Part shown: piece by piece, positions 12,615 to 25,811 of the stretch
Layout of the letters: every line of letters starts with the position of its first letter
How positions within the stretch are numbered: position 1 is the first letter of the stretch
DNA from: Chrysomallon squamiferum
Taxonomy: Eukaryota; Mollusca; Gastropoda; Neomphalida; Peltospiridae
Reading direction: 5' to 3'
Assembly: GCA_012295275.1 (NCBI GenBank)
Contig: CM022671.1
Location: forward strand, 26,076,322 to 26,140,321
DNA length: 64,000 bases
The notes under the pieces: model-generated
What the model was told of the DNA's origin: nothing
The model's database searches: none
Seen by the model: the letters and a program-made list of their open reading frames with translations, nothing else
Made by a program: the position numbers and the translations under genes

Positions 12615-15061
12615 TATTTTACCTCAGTTCTTTACCGTCTGATGGAAAAAGAATGAGAAATTATCGTAATATACACAGAGAGTGGAATAGCCCAGGGGGG
12701 TTGCAGCTTGTTACAATGGTTTGACCCATTGATTGCCTTTCTGAAACCCCCCCAGCACGAATGACATTTTGATTCATAGCACAACCACATATAATGTAAA
12801 TGTTTAAACTATACTTTGATATTTTATTTAATTATAACTATAACATTTTTATTATGACCCGGATTGGTTTTATGCGGCTGCGTCTACAAAACGCAGACGA
12901 CAGATATGAAAACGTATTGGGCAGATGTCACTCACTCATTTGATCACCGCATTGAACATAATCAGTCATTGTTTGCTTGTTAATTCTAACAAACAACTTA
13001 ATTGGCGGTATAACTCGGTAATAATACGGTAATTAGAAACTCGACGAGGGGACATGCAGGATGACTAACTAGAATGAAATCTGAGGTGAGTTTTGTAAAT
13101 GAAATATCTGTCACTTCCAGATTTAACTTCAACATCGTACTGACCATAGTGGGCACATGATAGAATAACGCCATCATGTACCACCCACCCATCTTCATCA
13201 ACAACAGGGTAATTATCTTACTCCTGTAATTAACCAGGTATCAGAATAATAGTTCTGTTCACTGGAAACAGTTTCCGAAACATTAGTATCATCTAATGCC
13301 TTTATATTGAGGTGTAAAATATTTTCAGAATTAAGTGCGTAATGAATGAAATTGATAAATACTTATATCCAGTATTAAAATCAGTTTAGAAATAAAATTA
13401 TATTTCGTTATACACGTACTTATGTCAGATATTAAAATTAGTTTAGAAATACATTCCATTATATACATATATATATTTAATATTAAAATCACTTCAGAAA
13501 TAATTAAATTCTGATATTTTTAATATACTAGCTCGAAATCCAAAACAATCGCATTAATCGTTATATTGTGGGGGAAAAAAGAAAAAAATCTTACAAATTA
13601 ACTTTTCTAACAATAACATTCCATATTCCGTTATTTTATTTATTTTTTAAAATAAAAAATACTTACAAAAGCACTCAAATTCTACTGCAACTTATGTTTC
13701 ATCCAAGATAAATTCTATTAAAAACATGCCTTACTACAACTCGGCTTAAAAGCAGACATTCTGTTATTTTATTTTTTTTTTTTTACTTTATTATTATTTT
13801 TTTCTCTCTCAGTTTCTCTCTGTAAATATACCCTTTCTGTTATACACGGAAAAACACAATTAGGACATGCTCTTAATGTATTTCATGCTGACACGAGTTA
13901 ATGAGAATATTAGCATCTCTTCTTCGCTTCTTACTGACTCCTGTTTTCCCATTTAAGGTTTATTCTAATTACAGCCAGTTGCAGATTAAAAGGGTAATGT
14001 GCGGATAATGGGTACATTGATTTTTGCCTTGGCTCAAGAAGGAATATTGATATAAGTAACGCTATGTGGCGTGCCTTTATGTCCTTTGAGATTTCAAAGA
14101 TTCACTTTCGAAAGGTTACGGAATGACAATAAATGACTTTTCACAATAACTGTTCAGTTTTACTGGGCTTTATCTATATACTACATCATCATACTTTTTG
14201 ATACCGTATTATACGACTAGATGAACTAGTATTCAGTAGATTTCGTGCGTGGAGGAGTTAATCATAGAAATTTGTAGGTTGTTTTTTTTCACTGTGTCTG
14301 TTGATTAATATTTATAGCGTGATTAACTAACTCACCGAGCATTCTTTTTGAGAGCTCAGATTTCATTTAAGAGTTATGACCAAGACAGATTTCGTATTTT
14401 TTTCTCAGTGAGTTTTTACATTAATGAATAATCATGAAAAAAAAAAAAAATAAATAAAAATATAAAATAACGCACCAATATGGCGAAAAGACACAGCAAC
14501 CTATATTTTCCCTGTGGCCAATGTTTTTTTATTTATTCATTTATTATATTTACTTTTTTAAATTTTATTTTCATAGGCGTATGGGGAGGGATGGGGCGCA
14601 TGAGCATTGACTGGTCCGAAATTTTACACAGATAAAAGCAGAAGCACCACTTTCTGATAAAATCTTTTTATCAGTCAACGACAGACAGCACAAATCACTC
14701 AAAACGCAATTTAAAACCAGTACTATTTCCAGATTGATTTGTCGATGATTTTCTCCTCTGACTTGCTCGAATTTAGGACGGCAGTTGATCTCCTACTCTC
14801 CTGACTGTTACGCACAGGTTTATTTTTAATTTTAATTAATTGATTATTATTTTCGTCTTCTTCTTTACGATGAAAGTTATTTCATCTTATATCAACCACA
14901 GTAAAGGCGTCGGTTTATCAGATCACGGATTTCCTCTCAGTAAAGGTGAAACAGACAATATGATACCTTATTTGCTGTTAATTTCTAGATGGTTAACATT
15001 TTGGTTCTGTCGGGTTTGGTTTCAACTATAATTTCAGTGACACGGTAATCTCACATAATAT

Positions 15062-15063
<2 letters not shown>

Positions 15064-15103
<40 letters not shown>
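15064..15103. repeat. (TA)n microsatellite
   Basis: About 20 TA units, followed by TTTA, T and TTA runs up to about 15245. This is unstable low-complexity DNA. Confidence 0.9.
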
Positions 15104-15105
<2 letters not shown>

Positions 15106-15135
15106 AGGATTTATTTTTACTTCTTCTTCTCCTTT

Positions 15136-15166
<31 letters not shown>

Positions 15167-15380
15167 TTCATTTTTTTTTTTTTTTTTTTTTTTTATTAAT
15201 TAATTAATTAATGATTATGATTATTATTATTATTATTATTATTATTTAATGGATCTTACGTTATTTTATTTACTTCATTCCGTGACAACCTGATATAAAT
15301 AATGTGAAAACAAAATTGTTTTATATTTATTTATTTACTTATTTTTATATTTTATATTATTTTTGTTATGGTTAATTATT

Positions 15381-15383
<3 letters not shown>

Positions 15384-15437
<54 letters not shown>
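15384..15437. repeat. (GA)n microsatellite
   Basis: About 27 uninterrupted GA units, about 1 kb upstream of the start codon at 16482. GA tracts can bind GAGA-type factors in some animals, but nothing here shows that role. Confidence 0.9.
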
Positions 15438-15439
<2 letters not shown>

Positions 15440-16481
15440 CAACAAAAACCTAAATCAAAAGGTGCGTTCTATAATTGTTATACAAATCTAATGTTGCTGT
15501 CTTCTACTGACCGATATTGTTTTTATTTATTCATTTATTATTTTGTTTAATTATTGTTTGTTCGTTTGTGTCTGTTGATGTAGTTGTTTGTTTGTTTTGG
15601 TGGGTTTTTTTATATGTATTTCTGATATATTTTCTTTCTACTGAACCATCTTTTCTGAAAACATGAACCGTTCCTGTTGACTAACTAATGGTATAATTTA
15701 TTTCTATTACAAGTATTTCTATAGGTAATGGAAATTAATTTTTGTATGTTCGGAGATACAAATTAACATCTGCTGAAGTTTTATTTATCCCCAGCAAGAG
15801 TTTTTAATTTTTATTTTTTTATTATTTTTATTTTTTTAAATACTAAAACTCAGTAGGAACTGAGAATGAAATAAAAATTTGGGAGATAATTCGCTGATAA
15901 TCGATAAACTGTGATAGTAGGATTGAGATAACTGGATAAAAATTTGCTAAAATTTAATTTGTATATCATATTATATGCATTATTTATTATTATTTTTTAT
16001 TTATTAAGAAAGAAAAATGGTTTATAGTATCACAGTGTCGCTAGTTAGTGCTAGTTGAAATACTATACATTCAATGATTCAGTCGTTGTCTGCTAAAAAT
16101 AAATTCAACACGTGATTCATCTTGTTGACATTCTTTTGATCATTACGGTTGTTTTCATTGGACATCTTAAACAGAATGACCAATCATACAGGTTGAATCA
16201 TAGGCATAACGCCAGTGTCGCCATTACAGGTAAACGCAGGTAAATTATTAAATCATCTCGACTCATTTTCTACAGCGTTAAAAAACATTGTAATAGTTTG
16301 AATGACTTTCTTTTTAATGATGAAATAAAAGTGAATTTTTTCTTTCGTTTTTCTATTGGTATAATAATGTAAATTCAGTTTTAAAGGAGCCAAAAAAATA
16401 CTAGAAGTTATCAGGATAATCATAATACTAATTCATATACACTTCCGGAAAGACTGTTTATGGTCTTGTTAAAGGCTGAAA

Positions 16482-17765
16482 ATGTCTCTTCCCAAGAAAG
16501 ACAGAAAAAGAATACTTGCTCAGATATGGGGCACACCTACACGGCACGACATCGATTTCTTCGACGAAGGAAAGCAGATCGTTGTCACATCGACATACAA
16601 AGACATAGTTCCTTGGTGGCTCCGAATATTACAGTCCGTTTACCCCGACATTTCGTATAGAGAGAAGAAAGATATCATGAAGTTAAAGCCTGTGCCTGGA
16701 GTGGTTTTAAAACTAAATAAGTCCACGGGAATTCTAAGAGTCTCTGGAAAGAATCACTGGCCGTGGTTTGTGGAAAACTTTTCAAGTCTGATGGAGCAGG
16801 GAAACGAAGGAGCAGAAAGTCTCTCCGATGTGTCAGAAAATTCTGTGACAAGGTTCTTGCAGCTTGACAAAGACGATGAAGAGGTTTGTACGAAATATTT
16901 AGTGCCATCAGTTTTAATACTGTATACGAATACAGACATATGTGTAAAGAAGGCATTAATCGTAATCATTCCTACGACTGACAAATACCACCATTTTTAG
17001 AGAACTCGGTCTGTACAAGCAATTTGATACACGAATATTGATATAATTGTTACCCATTTTATTAATTTAAAATGCAAGTTCATATATTATTATGATATAT
17101 AAAATCTTAAAATAATGAAAGTTACACTTATCTATTTCTGTTAGTAATTATTTATTTGAACTTGGCTGATTATCTTAAATACAAATTTATTTAGTCTTAA
17201 AATTTAACTGTTTTATATATATAATAATATATTTAATATAATTATAATTAAATGTCAGTTATATAATATAATTATATATAATTAAATGTCACTTATATTC
17301 ACAAATTATTAATTTGAAAGTAGTGTAGTATGACGTATTAAGTTCTTTGTTAATTTTTAATCTTATTAATTAAAACAGAATACCAATGCTTTTTTTCACT
17401 GTATATCACAAATGAAAGCAATCACTTTTCAGTCATAAACATTTGAGCTAGATAGCTAATGTAAACGGCCTTTTAAACTTAAGGTATAATTTTCCTTTTC
17501 ACAGTAACTATATCTGTAGGAGAGCCTTGAAAAACTAGTTAAAGTTAGTAAACAACCTATAAAAAAATCTTTTCTGAAACTTTTCACTGCAAGCTTTTAA
17601 GATGACATTTTGGTATTGATGGTTAACAGAGCAGTGATTTTTATTTAGAATTTAACATAGCTGTTTTCACATTTTGTTATGCTCTGTTTGCTGTTGTAAA
17701 AAGATATTTTCAGTAAAAGGTACACCTATCTGTCATTTGGCATTTATGCATACACACATACATAA

Positions 17766-17796
<31 letters not shown>

Positions 17797-17826
17797 CATA
17801 CATACATACATACATACATACATACA

Positions 17827-17862
<36 letters not shown>

Positions 17863-18726
17863 TATATGAAAGTCAAATTCTGTGACATAATTTTATTAGG
17901 AAATAAATATTTTGAAAACTTATATCAGTTTAAAAATAGCATTTTTTTTTTAAAAAATAAGCATGATTTAAGCTCTTCTCTTTCATGGATATGTGAATGT
18001 ATGTCGCTCTTCATCATCAAACCCCTTCCCTCCCCAAAAAATAAAAAATAAAAGACAACAAAAAACAAAAATCTCTAGTAATCATAAGAGATTTCCCCCA
18101 AAACATAATTAAATGCTGATGGTTATATTTATAAAATATATTTGTTTACTTCATTATTATTTAAAATATTGCAGGTACAGGACTTGCTGGATATGATTCC
18201 AGAAGGCGGTGGAATCATGGCTCATGACTACATCATGCGTGTTTGGAAAAGTCTTATTGATGACTGGTGTGGTGTTGGGGCAGCCATTTTTATTGTGACG
18301 CCAAAAATAGACTCTGAAAGGTTGTTCCAGATTATGTTGTTGATGATTCGAAACAAAGGAACTGGATTCAAGTTGACATTGGTAACACCAGTTAAAACAC
18401 CAGACGGTGAAAAGTTCTCTAAGATAATGGACAAAACGAAGAGACGTATGAAAGAAGTGAAAACTCCAAGACAGACGAGGCTTGTGTCCGATGTAAAAAT
18501 TACGTGGGTGGAAGAAACACTGGAAATTAGGCATGAGAATTTTTCTACAAATTTTATTGCTGCTTACAAAGATGAAGAAGGCGAAGTTTTGACCACAACA
18601 GCATCTTTCAACAAGAGCCATTTCCACTTCAACCAGAAAGACAACGTCTGCTACAACAGACTTCCTACAGCTGATTTGAAGAGAAATTACCTATTTCCTC
18701 TAGGAATAGGAAACAATCTGTTTTGA
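16482..18726 (+). CDS. uncharacterised two-exon protein with a degenerate PLD-like C-terminal region
   Basis: Two exons (16482-16883 and 18175-18726) join in phase 0 (donor GTTTGT, acceptor TTGCAG) to give 317 residues. I do not recognise the family. Residues 1-134 start MSLPKKDRKR, are basic at first, contain VVLKLNKSTGILRVSG followed by an aromatic HWPWF, and end acidic (DKDDEE). Residues 135-317 show a strand (AAIFIVTP, about 170), a helix (about 182-195) and a strand (KLTLVTP, about 200). Then comes a basic linker, a strand (VKITWVEET, about 241) and RHENFSTNFIAAYKDE, TTTASFNKSHF at 253-284. That order resembles the HxK-to-SxN half of phospholipase-D-like domains, but the Lys is Asn (His254, Asn256), so catalysis is doubtful. 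No signal peptide or membrane segment is seen. The start is the first ATG of this frame; an ATG at 16460 opens another frame that soon ends. Candidate poly(A) signals lie at about 18912 and 19072. Confidence 0.8.
17767..17867. repeat. (TACA)n tetranucleotide microsatellite with a short (TA)n end
   Basis: About 21 ACAT units in the intron of the PLD-like gene, ending in TATATATATAT. The array makes a spurious open frame rich in repeated HTYI residues (17674-18051), which is not a gene. Confidence 0.95.
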
Positions 18727-21700
18727 ATTTGTCTCAGTTACAAGACTGAAAGTGTGCATTTATCGTATTTTTGGACAAAACTGTCCTGGTTAATTCCTTC
18801 TGTTATGTCTAAGTTAAAAATGTAAGATATTTATCTAATATACCATTCAGTGAGTACTGTGAAACTGAAAACTGTAAATAGTGCAATTACAAAAAAGTAT
18901 TAAAATATGATTAAGAATAAACATGTTTTGTGTTTATGTAAGTATCCATTTTACAAAGCACTTTAATCTTATATACTCAATGGCACATCTTGGTATGAAT
19001 TAGTTGGTTTTATTTTTAATTTTCTTTTAAGTTCAGTATTTATGTAAATAATTAAGAGTATAACTATGTAAATAAAATATTATATTTTATTTATTATTAG
19101 CCAAATCAATTTTCCGATCTCAGTAGTAACACAATTTTTATAAATTTAAAAAAATAAAAATGTGAAACAAAAACACCATTAATCTACACGTTTTCACTTG
19201 TATATCAGTTATATGCAGATTTTTAATTTTCAGTTTTTCTATAATATAGTCTTCACCCTTATAATTAAGAATAACGGGGTATAATGTTAATAATAAATAT
19301 GTCTCAGTTATTGTCATACTGATGAATATTATAAACTGTAATATGAACAAATTGGTTTTATTTATTTGTAATTAGTCTAATATGAGTGGGCAACAAATAA
19401 AGAGAAAAATCATCATTTCTTAGAATGTTGTTTCTTTTTCAGTCTGTGTGGTTTACTGTTGTAGTTTAAAATGGTCCTCTCTGCTAATCACAAGTTTTCC
19501 AGTCACAGCAGCATTAAGATAGCTACTTGAATGTATATTTAAAAAAAACCACATAAATTTTACTCTAAATAAAATGTTATTATTAATAAATATAAAAATC
19601 TCTATTTAATTGTCTGCGATAGCTGTTTTTAATAAGCATAAGTTGCTTTAAATATGGAATATTAAACATTCTTCAACTTCTCTAAATTATGATGTAAATT
19701 CATCTAAACTTGTTATACATTTCTAAAATTAACAATTGTCTTCTTGTGATCCAGTATTGTTTTTGAAAAGGAAATCTTTACTGTCTGTGAATACAAACAT
19801 TCAATGTAATATCTACCATCTCCAAATACCACAAATATTTTTATTGTAGTTATCTAGCTACTGTCTTATCCAAAATGCATCACATTATTTGTAATTTATT
19901 TATGATGTAAAGAAAGTAAAAACAGACTATGAACTGTTACAGAATAGTTTTCTAAGACTTCTTTAAAATGTTATTTATTAAAAGAACATTATTTAAAACT
20001 TCCAGATGTTAAACTGTATTATATTTGGTTAAGAATTTTTTAACTCGGTGATAAACTCTGTGTTTTTTTATTAGATTAATAAAAACTGTAGCAAACTGGT
20101 TTTTAGTATACCTGAAACCAAACAAAACTTGAAAATTTAAATTACCTTTAGTTTAGAGAAAAAAAAACAATGCATAACATTATTTATCATGTTTTGTTTT
20201 GAATTAGTTACTATGATCATATTAACACATATATTTGTTTATAAATGTGGATTTAAATCTGTTTAAGCAGAAAAAGTCTTCTGACATTTCTTAATAACTG
20301 AACTAATAATGTTACTTTTCAAATTAAGCTTGATAGTTAATTTCATAAAGGAATAATTACCTCAAGAAAAGAAAAACAAAAAACAACAAACACACAGTTC
20401 TGTTATGGATGAACATGTCCAGATAATTTAATTAAAATCAGTCCAATTGTTTCAAACACCCCTGCAAGTTTTTTAAACAGAGATTGTACATGATTTTTTT
20501 ACAATATTCCAAAAACACATATGTGCATTACAATAATATATGACTGTCCATGATGCCACATCATTACAATCTGGTGAGAAATGAATAAATATGTCAGCAA
20601 AAAATAAAATAAAATGAAATAAAATAAATATAAAATAGACTAACCACCTTTACTAAAATCTCCCTTAAAATTGTTAACAGGTATTCTTATTTTGAGACAA
20701 ACTGCACCAATTTCATGGTTAAACTGAACTGTACTATAAAAATCCTATATGACACATTAATTATTATATAGTTATTATACTGACAAATCAAAAGCAATGT
20801 TTATGCTAAAATTTATCAGGTCAGAGTTGTGTCACTTGTTGGTTTTTCCATTTCCTCCATATTAATATCTATTTGATAACAAATTAGATATAAAAAAATT
20901 TCAACTTGATCCAGATTTTCTATATATACAAGTTTGATGTGGTAATTTTTTTTTTTTTTTTTTTAAACAGATTTCTGTTATCTTACTTTTCAGTATAAAT
21001 TATTTTTATGTACTAAATAAAAAAATTCATTAATAAAATCTAACAAGTATATTACTAATTTTTAAATATCTTCAATATGACACATATAAATATATAAAAA
21101 AAAGTATTATATGAAATAGTTATTTGAAAATATTAGCAAATTTGTAAAAATTATAAAATTTAAAAATTAATATGGGCTTCCATCAGCAATATAAATACAT
21201 TTCTATTTTTCAAAATATCACAATATTAATAGAAATAATAATAAACCACCCCAAAACAAATGCAACAGATAAACCCCTCTGTTCTGTACCCATTAAGATA
21301 GTTAAGAAAATAAGAAATAAAATTTTACTAATTTAGTTGAAATAAAATTCAAATAAAATCTTGCATACTAGTGCAGTATCTATGCACACTAACTTACAGA
21401 AGGAACAACATTTTTATTCTAATGTCTATGCATATGTTATAAACTATCATTCATATTTTTTATTTTATTTAATCTGAAAGATATCCTTTCATTGAAAGGC
21501 TTTTAAATGCTTTGGCTCCTTTCAGTAATATAAATGTACAGTTCATATATTATTATTTTTTGCAGATAAAAAACTAAAAATAAAAAAAATTGTTAATTAA
21601 AAGAAGTTTGGAAAAACATTTCTTAATTTCTAAGTTGCTGGAGATTTTAATTTTTTTGTTCCTTTTTCATTACATTACATTCTCTTTTTTAAGATATAAA

Positions 21701-24596
21701 ACACAAATTACAGTTCAAATTTATTCAGTTTATTTCATCAGAAAATCAGACCAAACAGTCATCTTTAACAATAGCCTGGACAGCCAAAATATTTTTTTAT
21801 GAAATATGGACGAGATAGTATGCTTGATACTTTGAAATAAGGTGCATTATACAACAAGCAGATGGTTCTTTTTATAATGAGACTAGCTGATGCAGACTGT
21901 TAGGTCTTTCTTACATTTAACATTCTGCAAAATGTTAACTTTTTACTTCTTCTTTTTCTGATATTTCAACATTATTGTGTATTCACACAGCACGCACACA
22001 AAACTAACATGTATGATCAAGTTTTCAGTCATGTACCAACTCCAGTGGACAGATAGATGGTCATTTCAAATTTGTTCACTGAAAAATAAACTAAATGCAG
22101 TGATAAAATGAAACAGAAGTATTAATTATGAAGATTTTTACTTCCAATTTTCTACATATGAAGCTACTACTTGTTACCTTAAATAATAGAAGTTTTCTTG
22201 CTGCTGAACACTTTACATTTTTTTTTTTTTTAAATTGTAATGGAAAATTGTTTTCAGTTAATACACAACTGTTCTTGGAAATATTTAAATTATCTGCAAT
22301 TTCTTTTAATTGACTGTATTTTGGGTAAATGATTATATTTATCAAGAATCAACAATATTAAATTTTTCAGTGATGAACAAATAAGAGTGGAGCATCTCTG
22401 TTTATTAGTTGGTTTGTCAACATTGCATGAACACACAGTGCTTGGAAACAATGACAAAAGCTGATGAAGACCATATATACTCGCCTATACTCCATTCTTA
22501 ACATTCACCAACAGAACACTACATCAATTCGACTGCTAAATCAAGTTGTAGTAGTATCTGTTTAAACAACATCAGGGGCAACTGCTAAAATAATACTAAA
22601 ACTCAATAAAAAGTAAAGTAAAAAAAGTAAACAACAACAACAATAATTTCCAATAACAGTTTCATTTTCATTAATTTGTTTTATCGTTATCATAATTATT
22701 ATTATTATTAATTATTTATATATTTTTTGTCCACCACTGTGGCTAAAATCATATCAACAGCAAGTAAATACTAAAGTTAGTGAAAAACCAACAATTAACA
22801 CATCCTTAAATGATTTGACTAACAATTTCAAGAAAGATGCATCTAATGGACGGATAAAAACCCATTTCATTATAGCTTAAATTTAATGTAAAAAAAAAAA
22901 AAATCCAGTGCTGATCAAACATCAAATCAGTAAGTATAACATAATTACTTTAAAAATATATCCAAAATTTCATTTAGTTAGTAAATATGATCTGCAACTA
23001 AACAATAGCAATATTTCAAAATTACAGGCGAGCATATATGGTAAAATTTTTTATCAACAGCTAGAGAACAAAGCACAGTTTTTCCATTACAGATCTACGT
23101 ATACGCAATAGTTTTCAAAGCTTGCATAAATACTAATGACATTTAAAACTGGCACTAGTGCTCATCAGTTGAAAACATCAAGACAACATGTTCAAATAAA
23201 TTAAGGCAAAAAATTCACACTTAATGACCATCTCATCCCACAAAAGATTAAAGAAAGGATAGAAGTATACATCATTGTACAGCAAGCAGATAAAAATTAT
23301 ACCAGTTCCCACACACAGTTCAATCACATAAAATCATTCAAAACATTAACACAGGTCACTATCTCACTACCCAAGTACATTTCACCTAACCCCAGATTTA
23401 AAAAAAAAAAATTACATTATGTACAGAAGCTCAAAATATATACACAATTTACAATGATAAATAATCTTGCAAAGGACCAAACTCTGGTGAGTTAGCTAGG
23501 CTAACACATCAGACAATGACATTCACATCTTAGCAGTAATTAATGATTACAACTGCAGCAATTCATTTCAAATGTCAGGCATGTTAAGCAGATGAAAAAC
23601 AGGTTTCAGAGCCTCTGTTGCCATTTTCTTTAAACTTTTAAGGACGTTTTTAGTCTCCAACATGCCATTTTGTCAAGTTAAAAAAAAAAAAAAAAAAAAA
23701 GATTTAAAGGATCAGTTATGCCTGAATTTCTTTCTTTGTTGCTTGTGTCATCTGTATTATTTAAGAAGATTTACCATATGCACTGTCTTATTGTGAAACT
23801 AATTGTTCAACATTTTGCATTAAGATAATAAAAATACTACTAAAATGTAATAAATAAAACAGTAACACTGGAAATTTATATATATACTTTTCAAACACCA
23901 ATTTCCTTTAACATGTCTAGGAAAGAAATACACATTGAATATAAACATTAACTGCATTTCTCACATTGTTTCACCACATATATAGTTTTTGTTGCTCTTT
24001 TTAAAGGAATATCCTGAACATATATAAACTTTAAAAGTCAGTTTTTCATTTTTACCAGATACAGTACAAGTCAAGGAATTCAGAAGTTCTTCACTTATGG
24101 GTGTAAGTGAATTAAAAAAAAACACACCCAAACTTGTATATCTCTCCAGGATATGTACAAACCAAGAGATTAAAGTGGTCATTTATAAATTCTTTCACAG
24201 ATTTATTTGACAACTTCAGCTGTGTCTAGTTTCTATTTGTTTTCTTGTCAGAGCACAAATGAAATGGTGTAACAGCCGACCTACATTCACTTCTTCATCA
24301 TAAATCACATTAAAACAGTTTTAAAAGTTCTCTGTGCATCAGACAATCACAAAATGCACCATCACATGTCATGTATCACTTTGGCAATGTTTTAAATTTC
24401 TGGGTACTTACAGAGTAGGCCAATACCAGTTTAATTGTAATTTTTTCATTTATAAATATGTCTTTAGTCCTCTAGTAGTGAAAAAATGTATCTCAGTAAC
24501 AAATATAAATAATAACTGCAATGAGAATGATTGCTCCTACCTTATATTAATATTAAGTACATTATCTTTTCTGACCAAAAAAACAAAATAAAGAAT

Positions 24597-24632
<36 letters not shown>

Positions 24633-25811
24633 AAAATAAATAACATTATAAATAAATAAAATTATTAATACTTGATATATTGCCTTTAATATGAAATTAA
24701 ATCCCTGAATAAATTTAAAATGGCACTTGTCTGCATAAAGCTAGATAAAAGCTGCATACAGACCAGAATACAAACTAAAGAGCCTACCAGAAGCTGCAAA
24801 TTCTCTCTCTTTTTTTTAACAGAACCATGAACATCAAGGCATTATTTCTGTTTCAGTATGCAATAATACAGTGACCATCCAGAGGCAAAATAAAAATATA
24901 TTTTCATGTTTTTGCAGAGACCAGTCAGATTTTGAATGGAATAGTGTAATACTGAACTATAGTGAAACGAACTTTCAGCATCTGTAACATGTATCTTATT
25001 TCAACTAACTGCAGAAACAACAAGTAATTAACATGATCATCAATATTCCTGAATTCAAAGCGTACGATTACTGCAAGAATTATCCAGTGGCCTACTCTGT
25101 AACTTGACATCAACTGTCTGTACATTCACAATGTTATGTGATGACTCAGAATTTCAAGCATAGACTATGAAGTGACATTACTAGAAGAAATTTCCAATGG
25201 CCAACTTTAGGTCCATTCTCTGAACACAAACTGCATCTTTTATTCATAAGCTGTAAATCATTTTGCAGACCTCAAACAAATGTTCCACTTTAAGCTAGCA
25301 CATATTTTTGATATCCTGTTTGCAAAAGCTGTTTATAGTAATTTCAGAACTGATGTATTCAGCGGCCTTGATGAAAATCATCCAGAAATTTATATCACTG
25401 TGAACAAAACAATAAGCGATGTAATCGTATTTAGAAACTGCATTTGCGCCACTTTCCAAATCTATTACAGCCCATTCAAAAATTAATTATAATCTGTTTT
25501 TTTCCAATTGTGTATGTAATCTGACAGCAGTCAGAGAAATTATTTTGTCCTTCCCCAACCCATCCACACATGTTGTATCCATTTAAATGACTCTGTACTG
25601 AAACCATGACAAAGGCTTGTCAAGAAGCTGGCAAACAGACCATTCCATTCCAATGCAAACCCAACCAGAGTACAAAGAAGTTTGTCTGAAGCTGTTTAAT
25701 TAAATCCTTCTAGCATCACAACAAGCACCTGGACTGAGGCTACTGCAGCAATGAGAAAGACTTGGTAAATGAGAGACTGGCATAACGTATTCCCAGCAGC
25801 ATACAGGTTCA
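18727..25811. other. convergent intergenic space and 3' UTRs (PLD-like gene and RAF)
   Basis: No coding exon is visible in this 7 kb. The left part holds the PLD-like gene's 3' UTR, with AATAAA at about 18912 and 19072. The right part must contain the RAF 3' UTR on the minus strand; AATAAA (minus) occurs at about 25235. From about 20.3 kb to 25.8 kb the plus strand is richer in A and C, as would suit a long U-rich minus-strand 3' UTR, but this is only an impression from reading. A/T homopolymers lie at about 23680-23700 and 24600-24630. Confidence 0.45.

Larger units (their letters stand above)
12639..16481. other. intergenic region between divergent CEP83 and the PLD-like gene
   Basis: About 3.8 kb separate the two divergent genes, and both promoters must lie here or, for CEP83, in its upstream non-coding exon. 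I see no conserved coding exon. Simple repeats include a (TA)n tract at 15064-15103, TTTA and T runs at 15135-15195, and (GA)n at 15384-15437. No TATA box or initiator can be assigned with confidence. Confidence 0.5.

Noticed and set aside
16460-16660. Alternative start and frame (MVLLKAENVSS) at the PLD-like gene
   Set aside because: The frame ends after 66 codons and does not continue into the second exon; the ATG at 16482 does.
17674-18051. 125-residue frame with repeated HTYI
   Set aside because: It is a translation of the (TACA)n microsatellite in the intron of the PLD-like gene.
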